DNA of 5,570 nucleotides from Acidiferrobacter sp. GTDB taxonomy: Bacteria; Pseudomonadota; Gammaproteobacteria; Arenicellales; UBA868. The DNA is taken from NCBI GenBank assembly GCA_002694065.1, contig NZKZ01000137.1:7891-13460 (forward strand). Reading direction: 5' to 3'. This document shows, one piece after another, positions 1 through 5,570 of this stretch. Below the pieces are notes generated by a model. The model did no database searches. It had not been told where the DNA came from and was given only the letters and a program-made list of their open reading frames with translations. A program made the position numbers and the translations under genes. Position 1 is the stretch's first letter; every line of letters begins with the position of its first letter.

Positions 1-2
1 TC

Positions 3-269
3 ACTCGGCAGGTCGGCAAGCGCCTATTTGCTGAGGTTCCGGAGGCTGCGCAGCACCCCGGGCTTCATCGGGTGCAGCGCCGGCTGAGACTCTGGACCTG
101 CTACGGCATTCTGGGTGCGGCCAAACTGGTTCCCAAGGCACTGCTCGACCCACATCCGCTGATCCAACCCAACAGCCTGGAGCGCATCCGCAACCACTTT
201 GAAGAAGACTGGGATGCCTGCCGGGACTACGCGCGCCAACACAATCCCGTTATCACCACCACAAAGTGA
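3..269 (+). CDS. C-terminal fragment of an unidentified protein (5' end outside window)
   Basis: The frame is open from the left edge (first complete codon at base 3) to a TGA at 267-269, giving about 88 residues of a C-terminus. A GTG at 72 could start a 65-residue protein. However, the frame stays open upstream with ordinary protein-like composition, so a longer gene entering from the left is more likely. The fragment is soluble-looking and rich in Arg, Leu and Trp. A short hydrophobic stretch (WTCYGILGAAKLVPKALL) is followed by a charged helical tail (NHFEEDWDACRDYARQHNP). I see no catalytic motif and do not recognise the family. It is convergent with the minus-strand block, 41 bp from the aminotransferase stop, so it is not part of that operon. 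Confidence that it is coding is moderate, because the fragment is short. Confidence 0.6.
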   Translation, partial: TRQVGKRLFAEVPEAAQHPGLHRVQRRLRLWTCYGILGAAKLVPKALLDPHPLIQPNSLERIRNHFEEDWDACRDYARQHNPVITTTK

Positions 270-288
270 ATCAAAGGTGGTGGTAACG
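248..288 (+). terminator. Stem-loop at the convergent gene junction, possible terminator
   Basis: Arms at 248-260 and 276-288 form a 13-bp stem with a 15-base loop. In plus-strand RNA every position pairs, with U253-G283 as a wobble. In minus-strand RNA that position becomes an A/C mismatch, so the structure favours the plus-strand transcript. The plus-strand gene's TGA lies in the loop and the left arm is part of its last codons. There is no U-tract on either side, so it is not a textbook intrinsic terminator. It may protect 3' ends or separate the two converging transcripts. For the minus-strand transcript it starts about 22 bases after the aminotransferase stop. Confidence 0.4.
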
Positions 289-310
289 TTGTCCTAGCCC
301 TCCCTCAGCA

Positions 311-1705
311 CTAATGGAACTCTGCAATTCCCTCAGCTTCCAGATCAGCCATAGTGCGGGAAATTCCCTCGCGAAGAATGCTTATCATCTCGTCAATCTG
401 CTCCCGGGTGATGCAAAGCGGCGGCGACATTACACACATATTGATTAACGGCCGAACTAAAAGCCCCAGTGCCTGGCAGTGCTTGTCGATCCGGCTGCCC
501 ACTTCATAGTCGAGCTCCAGGGGCTGACGACTCTCCTGGCTGGCCACGCACTCCAGGCAACCCATCAAACCCATGCCTCGGATATCACCGACGATGGGCA
601 GATCCGACAGCGTCCGTAACTGCTCCTGCATATAAGGGCCCACCTCAAGCGCATTCTCGAGCAGACCCTGCGACTCAAAGACCTCCATATTCGCGATACC
701 CGCCGCACACGCCACCGGATGACCTGAATAGGTAAATCCGTTAGAAAAGACGGATCCTCGATTACTGTCGCCACTGACAGCCTGGATCAGTCTGTCGGAG
801 ATAATTACACAGGACAGGGGGATATATCCGGACGTTAAGCCTTTGGCTGAAATAATGATATCCGGCGTGATATCAAAGACTGGTTCTGAGGCAAACCAAT
901 GACCCAGACGGCCAAACCCCGTGACCACTTCATCCGAGATGTAAATCACATCGTGGCGTCGACAGACCTCCAGACAGCCTGCGTGATAACCCGCCGGAGG
1001 AACGATGACTCCTCCCGAGGCCAGAATCGGCTCTGCGATAAACGCGCCCACCTTGTCCGGCCCCACCTCGAGAATCTTGTCCTCGAGTTCCTTCACCAGA
1101 AAATCCCTGAAGCCGTCTACATCCATCCCCTCGGGCCGTCGATAAGGGTTAGGCGAGGAAATGAAATGCACGGTATCCAATCGGGTATCGAGCCAGTTCT
1201 TGTCGCGGGGCTTCCCTGAAACGGCTGCTGAAAGATAGGTGCTGCCGTGATAAGCGTCATGCCGAGATATGATGTGCTTCTTTTGCGGCCGGTCGAGCAC
1301 GTTGTTGTAGAACATCATGAAGCGCAGCGCCGAATCGACCGCAGTGGATCCACCGGTCGCATAAAAAACATGATCGAGGTCGCCCGGCGTCACCGCCGCC
1401 AGGCGCTCAGCCAGCCGGGCAGCAGGTTCTGTTGGGTGACTCCAGGGGCTCGTATAAGACAACTGCGCGGCCTGCTGATGAATCGCCTCTACAATCTTCG
1501 TTTGGCCGTGACCGGCGTTAACGCACCACATCCCCCCGGGACCATCCAGGAGACGGTTACCCTTGGCGTCAAATACGTAAGACCCGTCGCCCACCCCCAG
1601 TACCGTTCGACCGGTATTTGGAATATCAAAAGACTCCCACGGATGCACGACATGCGCATCCATGCGACGAACTGCGGAAAGGTCCATGGGACGGGGGGTA
1701 GACAT
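311..1705 (-). CDS. Class III PLP-dependent aminotransferase, putrescine/omega-amino-acid:pyruvate type
   Basis: A cytosolic transaminase of 464 residues, the usual length for the family. It is predicted to move an amino group from an amine or omega-amino acid to a keto acid such as pyruvate. Visible landmarks run in the correct order: LLDGPGGMWCVNAGHG (53-67) at the active-site mouth, the phosphate-binding GGS (118-120), AYHGST (151-156), Glu225 in AFIAEPI, the pyridine-N-binding Asp258 in ISDEVVTGFGR, the Schiff-base Lys288 in SAKGLTSGY, and FTYSGHP (324-330). The DG-x-GG-x-WCV and AKGLTSGYIP signatures resemble SpuC-type putrescine-pyruvate aminotransferases and related omega-transaminases, but substrate cannot be fixed from motifs. 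The ATG at 1705 has a strong Shine-Dalgarno 7 bases upstream. It follows the TetR-Rieske gene by 66 bp on the same strand, probably co-transcribed. A polyamine-type importer in the same block supports an amine substrate (inference). Function class is secure; the exact substrate is open. Confidence 0.95.
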   Translation of the reverse strand: MSTPRPMDLSAVRRMDAHVVHPWESFDIPNTGRTVLGVGDGSYVFDAKGNRLLDGPGGMWCVNAGHGQTKIVEAIHQQAAQLSYTSPWSHPTEPAARLAERLAAVTPGDLDHVFYATGGSTAVDSALRFMMFYNNVLDRPQKKHIISRHDAYHGSTYLSAAVSGKPRDKNWLDTRLDTVHFISSPNPYRRPEGMDVDGFRDFLVKELEDKILEVGPDKVGAFIAEPILASGGVIVPPAGYHAGCLEVCRRHDVIYISDEVVTGFGRLGHWFASEPVFDITPDIIISAKGLTSGYIPLSCVIISDRLIQAVSGDSNRGSVFSNGFTYSGHPVACAAGIANMEVFESQGLLENALEVGPYMQEQLRTLSDLPIVGDIRGMGLMGCLECVASQESRQPLELDYEVGSRIDKHCQALGLLVRPLINMCVMSPPLCITREQIDEMISILREGISRTMADLEAEGIAEFH

Positions 1706-1712
1706 GCTGGCT

Positions 1713-1718
1713 CTCCTT
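1713..1718 (-). promoter_or_regulatory. Strong ribosome binding site of the aminotransferase gene
   Basis: On the minus strand this reads AAGGAG, a near-perfect anti-16S match, 7 bases before the ATG at 1705-1703. It fixes the start of the aminotransferase. The 66-bp gap to the upstream gene is A-rich on the minus strand and shows no clear terminator or promoter, which fits read-through from the TetR-Rieske gene. Confidence 0.8.
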
Positions 1719-1771
1719 TTTGGTTTTGCTTGATTTTTAACTTGGGCTTAAGGGTTTGGTCTAAAAACGCG

Positions 1772-3607
1772 CTAACGGGCTGTCACTGCTTTAAGGCGAT
1801 CATTCAGATCCGTAATGGATTTCGCTGCCGGCGCACACCGGCGGCTCATGACGGGGATTTTCTCTTTCAGGCGTTGATGAAACTGCAACACGCCGGCTTC
1901 TATATCGGCAAGGTTGTCCAACGGAAAGACGCTTGTCCCGGCCGCTTCCTGAAGCCATCGCACCAGGGCGTCGTCCTCCCGGCTGGTTAAGGTGTCGATT
2001 CTGCTGCTTAAATACTGTGCCGCCCGTATCTCGCGCGAGTTACTCGGCAACCCGTACTCCCGGGAAACGACCCTGGTCTGATCGGGCCCACATGGCAAAG
2101 ACATGTAGTAACCGGCCTTCTCGGGATAGAAGTAGATTATGGCGTTAGGGAAAATGCCAAAGTACAGCCAAAGACGACGCGCCTCCTTGGGAAGGTGCGC
2201 CATGTCCGGCAAAAGGGATTTATACCGCGCGACGCTCCAGGCACTTGCGGGCTGATCGTCCACCGTTCCCGTTGAGACGGGAATATTGCCGATGAAATCA
2301 TCCCGATAACTCCTTCCGTATAACTCCTGAAGTGCCGGATGGGCAGAAGGTACGTGATAGCCCTCGTTATCGACATCGTGGAAGAACTTCCAGTTGTAGC
2401 GAACTTCGCTGACACTCGCCTCTCCCAGGGAGATCATATCCGCCAGCCGATAACTGGCCACTCGCTCTTCGATGGCATGAAGCTGCTTGGCCACCGGCTC
2501 GCCGCCCGGCTCAAACCGGATAAAGATGAGCCCCTGCCAGACTTCGAGCTCCAGCGGGACCAGGCCGTGCTCGCTCACTTCCAGGTTCTCAAACGTCTGC
2601 AGACGCGGAACACTTTTTAGTCGTCCATCCAGGCTATAAGTCCAGCCATGGAAGGGGCAGCGCATCACGTGCCCGCAATTACCCTGGCTTTTGGGAACCA
2701 CCCGGGAACCGCGGTGACGGCACACGTTATGGAAGGCGCGCAAAGTCTCTTTATCGTCTCGCACCACCAGAACACGCTCTGACCCCACCTCGAGGGTGAG
2801 ATAGTCTCCCGGCCTCGGCGCATCTGAGATATGGCCTGCCAGCATCCACTCGCGCCTGAAGAGTTCTGACATTTCAAGCTCGTGAAGTTCATTGCTGGTA
2901 TAGGTCCAGGCCGAGAGCATGCCATTGCCAACACCCTCAGAAATTGATATCGAGTCGTCATGAGTTGGCTCGTCTGATATATCCAGCCCCAAAGGTAATA
3001 CGCTCTGCAGATAATCAAGACAGGTCTTTCGCGCAGCCTCAAGATCAATCGTATCGGGCTCGAGCATGGATTGCTCCCAGACACTGTCAATCAATGCATC
3101 AAAGGCACGGGCCAAAGGCCCAGCCCGACCGGTTTTTGTCTTGGCATCGCCAGCGCCCTGAAACAGGGTGGTGAACAAGGTTTCAACGCGTTGGCGGATA
3201 GCGAGTTCTCGAACCCTTACGGCCCCGATGTAGTCACTCCGGGCCTGGCTCTCCCCCATAAACGCATACCAGACCGCGGCGCGGGCCGGTGTGCACAGAT
3301 CTGGATCGAGCATCGCGTCGACCAGCGCTCGCAGCGTGCTGGTCGGATCAGGTGAGCGAGCGAATGCCCGGTCCACGGCAGCTTCGTACTCCTGCGAAAC
3401 AGCATTAAGCGTTTCCAGGAGTAAATGCTCTTTGGTTTTGAAATAAAAATTAACGATGCTGGTCGACAGCCCTGCCTGCTGTGCAACCTTGGCAAGGGTG
3501 AGCCGCGACAAACCGTCCCGGTAGATGACGTCGATCGTGGCCTCAATCAGTTGGGCGCGTCTATCGACATTCAGCCGAGGTATCCGAACGGGAGCACCTG
3601 AACTCAT
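1772..3607 (-). CDS. Fusion protein: TetR/BetI-type repressor + Rieske non-haem iron oxygenase alpha subunit
   Basis: A continuous 611-residue reading frame holds two complete proteins. Residues 15-60 are a TetR DNA-binding domain: RRAQLIEATIDVIYRDGLSR, then the helix-turn-helix LTLAKVAQQAGLSTSIVNFYF (37-57). Residues ~65-205 look like the helical ligand-binding/dimerisation domain of BetI-like regulators (AAVWYAFMGES at 110-120). Residues ~206-229 are a polar acidic linker. From 230 on it is a Rieske oxygenase: [2Fe-2S] ligands Cys296/His298 (CRHRG) and Cys317/His320 (CPFHGW). The catalytic domain follows with NWK at 405-407, the bridging Glu415, iron ligands His418 and His423 in EGYHVPSAHP, and a probable third ligand Asp545 in SREDDALV. 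The oxygenase half (382 residues) is normal length and most like the choline monooxygenase/GbcA-type branch, many of which act on N-methylated amines; the substrate is unknown. It needs an electron-donating reductase, absent from the window. The ATG at 3607 has only a weak AGG upstream, but the TetR N-terminus begins correctly there. Both domain calls are firm; fused function is inference. Confidence 0.93.
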   Translation of the reverse strand: MSSGAPVRIPRLNVDRRAQLIEATIDVIYRDGLSRLTLAKVAQQAGLSTSIVNFYFKTKEHLLLETLNAVSQEYEAAVDRAFARSPDPTSTLRALVDAMLDPDLCTPARAAVWYAFMGESQARSDYIGAVRVRELAIRQRVETLFTTLFQGAGDAKTKTGRAGPLARAFDALIDSVWEQSMLEPDTIDLEAARKTCLDYLQSVLPLGLDISDEPTHDDSISISEGVGNGMLSAWTYTSNELHELEMSELFRREWMLAGHISDAPRPGDYLTLEVGSERVLVVRDDKETLRAFHNVCRHRGSRVVPKSQGNCGHVMRCPFHGWTYSLDGRLKSVPRLQTFENLEVSEHGLVPLELEVWQGLIFIRFEPGGEPVAKQLHAIEERVASYRLADMISLGEASVSEVRYNWKFFHDVDNEGYHVPSAHPALQELYGRSYRDDFIGNIPVSTGTVDDQPASAWSVARYKSLLPDMAHLPKEARRLWLYFGIFPNAIIYFYPEKAGYYMSLPCGPDQTRVVSREYGLPSNSREIRAAQYLSSRIDTLTSREDDALVRWLQEAAGTSVFPLDNLADIEAGVLQFHQRLKEKIPVMSRRCAPAAKSITDLNDRLKAVTAR

Positions 3608-3641
3608 AATTTCAACCTGGCGTGCTAGGATTTAATCCAGA

Positions 3642-3657
3642 TTGTATGAGTATACAA
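3642..3657. promoter_or_regulatory. Putative TetR operator 1
   Basis: TTGTATGAGTATACAA is an inverted repeat with perfect 6-bp arms around a 4-bp centre, and contains TGTA-N6-TACA. It lies 34 bp before the start of the TetR-Rieske gene and covers the candidate -10 box. TetR-family repressors usually bind such palindromes next to their own gene, so autorepression is the natural reading. Binding itself is inferred. Confidence 0.65.
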
Positions 3658-3676
3658 ATGTCTGTATTGCTGTACA
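3649..3676 (-). promoter_or_regulatory. Candidate sigma-70 promoter of the TetR-Rieske/aminotransferase unit
   Basis: On the minus strand TGTACA (3676-3671, 4 of 6 to TTGACA) is followed after 16 bp by TATACT (3654-3649, 5 of 6 to TATAAT). Transcription would begin near 3642, leaving a leader of about 35 bases. Each hexamer sits inside one of the two inverted repeats, so repressor binding would block polymerase. The -35 match is modest, so the promoter is a candidate only. Confidence 0.5.
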
Positions 3677-3678
3677 GA
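3661..3678. promoter_or_regulatory. Putative TetR operator 2
   Basis: TCTGTATTGCTGTACAGA is an inverted repeat with perfect 6-bp arms and a 6-bp centre. It shares the TGTA-N6-TACA core with the site at 3642-3657, exactly 20 bp away, about two helical turns. It covers the candidate -35 box. The repeated core and fixed spacing suggest two repressor dimers on the same face of the DNA. Confidence 0.6.
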
Positions 3679-3701
3679 AAATTTAGAATCGCGTTAAGCG
3701 G

Positions 3702-4775
3702 CTAGTTTTTGAGCAACAAGAGATCCTCTGAATCAAACCCCAGCCACGCCTCGTCCCCTGCTTTTTCCGAGCCACTGTAGTCCTGTTGCGCCACGTCCAG
3801 TGACTCACCCTCTGCCCCGGTCACGACGACCCGGTAATAGGTGGTGTGCCCCCAAAATGCGCTGGCCGCCAGGGTCACGCGGACCGCTCCGGGCGCTGAC
3901 GTCGATCGCAGTTTCAGGTTTTCCGGTCGGATAGCCAAGGTCACCGCATCGCCAACCACCACATCCTGATCGTTGCTTTCAACACAGACATTACCCAGCG
4001 TAGGCGTGTTAACCGTCACCTTATCCCCGACAGACTCAACTGCTCCCGATAGCAGGTTCATCTGACCAATAAAGTCTGCGACCTCCCGATTCTTTGGTCG
4101 CTCGTAGATCTGGCGCGGCGAGTCCATCTGCAGAATTCGCCCCTCGCCCATCACTGCCACCCGATCAGAAAGCGTCAACGCCTCCTCCTGATCGTGGGTG
4201 ACAAACACAAAGGTAATTCCTACCTGCTGCTGAAGCATCCGCAGTTCAATCTGCATTTCTTCCCGCAACTTCTTGTCGAGGGCGCCCAGCGGCTCATCCA
4301 GAAGCAGCACCTTGGGTCGCTTGATCAGCGCCCTTGCCAGAGCCACCCGCTGCTTCTGACCCCCTGACATCTCATCCGCGCCGCGCTTTTCGAATCCTTC
4401 GAGCTTGACCATCGCAAGCGCTGACGACACTTTTTCTGTCTGCTCTTCGCGGGACAATTTCTGCTGGCGAAGACCGTAGGCCACATTCTGCTCAACATTA
4501 AGGTGGGGAAATATCGCGTAATTCTGAAACACCATGTTGGTTGGTCGAAGATGTGCCGGCATATCGGTGATGTCCTGACCATCGATCCGCACGGTGCCGC
4601 TCCCAGGTGTTTCAAGGCCCCCGAGGATGCGCAGCAAAGTTGTCTTGCCGCAACCCGATGGCCCCAATAACGAAAAGAACTCTCCCTGCCGAACAGAGAG
4701 CGAGATGTCGTCGACCGCCGTCACGTCGCCAAAAGACTTCGAGACACCCACAATATCGATAAAACTGTTATCCAA
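3702..4775 (-). CDS. potA: PotA-like ATP-binding protein of a polyamine-type ABC importer
   Basis: A 357-residue ATPase on the cytoplasmic face of the inner membrane that powers uptake by the neighbouring permease. It shows Walker A GPSGCGKTT (38-46), Q-loop Gln84 in VFQNYAIFPH, ABC signature MSGGQKQRVALARAL (136-150), Walker B VLLLDEP (156-162), D-loop GALD (164-167) and H-loop His194 in FVTHDQEEAL. Residues ~235-355 form the C-terminal TOBE-type domain (AIRPENLKL at 281-289). Length and this layout fit the PotA/PotG/CysA/MalK-like group. The NYAIFPHLNVEQNVAYGL stretch and the PotC-like partner favour the polyamine/putrescine branch over sugar or sulfate. The start is TTG at 4775, overlapping the permease stop by 8 bp, which points to translational coupling. 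Cargo cannot be read from the ATPase; spermidine, putrescine or another small cation or amine are all possible. Family call is secure; the symbol is by similarity. Confidence 0.93.
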   Translation of the reverse strand: MDNSFIDIVGVSKSFGDVTAVDDISLSVRQGEFFSLLGPSGCGKTTLLRILGGLETPGSGTVRIDGQDITDMPAHLRPTNMVFQNYAIFPHLNVEQNVAYGLRQQKLSREEQTEKVSSALAMVKLEGFEKRGADEMSGGQKQRVALARALIKRPKVLLLDEPLGALDKKLREEMQIELRMLQQQVGITFVFVTHDQEEALTLSDRVAVMGEGRILQMDSPRQIYERPKNREVADFIGQMNLLSGAVESVGDKVTVNTPTLGNVCVESNDQDVVVGDAVTLAIRPENLKLRSTSAPGAVRVTLAASAFWGHTTYYRVVVTGAEGESLDVAQQDYSGSEKAGDEAWLGFDSEDLLLLKN

Positions 4776-5570
4776 TGATCACATCTCCCGACTGTGAGTC
4801 CGAGGTATTCCGGCGGCGAAACCACTCTGCCACCAGGACAATAAGTACGCTAGCAATCAAAATGCAGGCCCCCAGCGCCAAAACACCGGGGAGCAGTTTT
4901 GGAAACCGCAACTGGTTCCACATGAAGACAGGTAACGTGGGTTCTGTGCTGCCGAGGAAAAAAGCCATGATGAATTCATCAAATGAAATAGTAAAGGTGA
5001 GTAACAGGCTTGCCACAATGCCTGGCAGTACATTGGGGAAAGTCACACGCCAGAACGTCCACCAGCCGTTTTCACCAAGATCATGCGATGCCTCCTCCAA
5101 CGACCTGTCAAACCCTTCAAAACGTGACATCAGCACGACCATGGCAAAGGGCACGCAAAGCAGAATGTGACCCGCCGCGATACTGACGAGACCCAAGGAA
5201 CCGCCGGCACGCAGAATCACCATCAGTAACGCCATCGCGAGGATGATCTCGGGGACGACCAGCGGCAGCATGATCATGGCCACCACCGGCTTTTGCCCGG
5301 GCAATCGATAACGCGTTACGGCTTTTGCGCCAAGAATACCCAGCACCGTGCTGATGAATGCGGTTGTCAGCCCCACTTTGAGACTGTTCACCAGAGCGCG
5401 GTGCAGGGCATCGTTCGCCAGCATGGACTCGTACCATTTGAACGTCCAGCCGCGTAGCGGGAAACTGATATAGATGGAATCATTGAACGAAAAGAGTGGC
5501 AGGAAAAGCACCGGCACGTACAGATACGCCACATAGATCACGGCGTAGGCGCCGAGAATGCGGGCAGCGA
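4768..5570 (-). CDS. potC: PotC/PotI-like permease of a polyamine-type ABC importer (5' end outside window)
   Basis: An inner-membrane permease subunit; about 267 codons lie in the window and the frame is still open at the right edge. A GTG at 5541 could serve as a start. However, the residues before it (AARILGAYA) continue the first membrane helix as in PotC, so the real start is probably just beyond the window. Numbering from that GTG, membrane segments are seen near 2-18, 53-75, 85-110, 115-138, 172-196 and 217-240. The cytoplasmic EAA loop, which docks on the ATPase, is EEASHDLGENG (149-159) continuing to FPNVLPGI. SFDEFIMAFFLGS (186-198) is typical of the PotC/PotI/YdcV branch. Importers of this type normally also have a PotB-like permease and a periplasmic binding protein, expected upstream (to the right). 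Cargo is not determined by this subunit. Confidence 0.92.
   Translation of the reverse strand, partial: AARILGAYAVIYVAYLYVPVLFLPLFSFNDSIYISFPLRGWTFKWYESMLANDALHRALVNSLKVGLTTAFISTVLGILGAKAVTRYRLPGQKPVVAMIMLPLVVPEIILAMALLMVILRAGGSLGLVSIAAGHILLCVPFAMVVLMSRFEGFDRSLEEASHDLGENGWWTFWRVTFPNVLPGIVASLLLTFTISFDEFIMAFFLGSTEPTLPVFMWNQLRFPKLLPGVLALGACILIASVLIVLVAEWFRRRNTSDSQSGDVIIG
4773..4789 (-). promoter_or_regulatory. TTG start and ribosome binding site of the ATPase gene, inside the permease gene
   Basis: On the minus strand GGGAG (4789-4785) lies 9 bases before a TTG codon (4775-4773). TTG followed by GAT AAC AGT gives the normal short N-terminus before the conserved VSKSFG segment, and no nearby in-frame ATG fits better. 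The permease TAA is at 4770-4768, so the two genes overlap by 8 bp and are probably translated in a coupled way. Confidence 0.7.

Noticed and set aside
1706..1771. A separate promoter or terminator between the TetR-Rieske and aminotransferase genes
   Set aside because: The 66-bp gap is A-rich on the minus strand but shows no convincing -35/-10 pair, no stem followed by a T-run, and no TGTA-N6-TACA site. Only the ribosome site is clear.
1247..1990. A 247-codon plus-strand open frame spanning the aminotransferase start and the 3' end of the TetR-Rieske gene
   Set aside because: It lies antisense to two well-supported genes, crosses their boundary, and its translation is Arg/His/Pro-rich with no recognisable motif. 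It is a chance frame in GC-rich DNA.
2665..3090. A 141-codon minus-strand frame within the fusion gene around the repressor-oxygenase junction
   Set aside because: It raised the question of a frameshift at the fusion joint. Its translation has no Rieske or TetR motif, while the main frame carries both domains intact through the joint, so it is a shadow frame.
1772..3607. The fusion explained as a sequencing error removing a stop codon
   Set aside because: It cannot be fully excluded, but both halves stay in one frame across a clean linker-like stretch of 24 residues, no separate intergenic sequence or canonical ribosome site is seen, and the downstream domain lacks an obvious well-spaced start of its own.
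3679..3704. An intrinsic terminator after the ATPase gene
   Set aside because: Only a 3-bp inverted repeat around GTTAA and a short AT-rich run are present, too weak to call. Read-through from the transporter genes remains possible.
3702..4775. Assigning the importer to spermidine, putrescine or a sugar specifically
   Set aside because: ATPase and permease motifs define the importer class but not its cargo; the binding protein is outside the window.
1..5570. CRISPR arrays, insertion sequences, tRNA or rRNA genes
   Set aside because: No regularly spaced repeats, transposase motifs, or tRNA/rRNA-like sequence was seen on reading the window; nearly all of it is covered by the genes listed.

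Overview
The window looks like accessory metabolic DNA from a Proteobacterium, most likely a Pseudomonas-like or marine gammaproteobacterium. That placement is an inference from protein style and Shine-Dalgarno sites; no taxonomic marker is present. Almost the whole window is one minus-strand block reading from right to left. It begins with a polyamine-type ABC importer, a PotC/PotI-like inner-membrane permease running off the right edge and a PotA-like ATPase whose TTG start overlaps the permease stop by 8 bp. After a 94-bp regulatory gap come a 611-residue protein and then a class III PLP-dependent aminotransferase of the putrescine/omega-amino-acid:pyruvate type. A short C-terminal fragment of an unidentified plus-strand gene enters from the left edge and converges on the aminotransferase. 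A 13-bp stem-loop lies at that junction.

The standout feature is the 611-residue protein at 1772-3607 (minus). Its first ~205 residues are a full-length TetR/BetI-type repressor. Residues 230-611 are a full-length Rieske non-haem iron oxygenase alpha subunit with its [2Fe-2S] and mononuclear-iron ligands visible. A ~24-residue polar, acidic linker joins the two with no stop or frameshift. One polypeptide therefore appears to carry both a DNA-binding sensor and a redox oxygenase. Directly upstream of its start are two inverted repeats, both TGTA-N6-TACA and exactly 20 bp apart. They overlap a plausible -35/-10 pair, which is the arrangement expected for autorepression by the TetR half.

A working model (inference): the importer brings in a cationic amine or polyamine-like compound, the Rieske domain oxidises or N-dealkylates it or a derivative, and the aminotransferase moves the freed or existing amino group to a keto acid. 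The TetR half would sense substrate or product and tune expression. No ferredoxin reductase, substrate-binding protein or second permease lies inside the window. The last two would be expected beyond the right edge.
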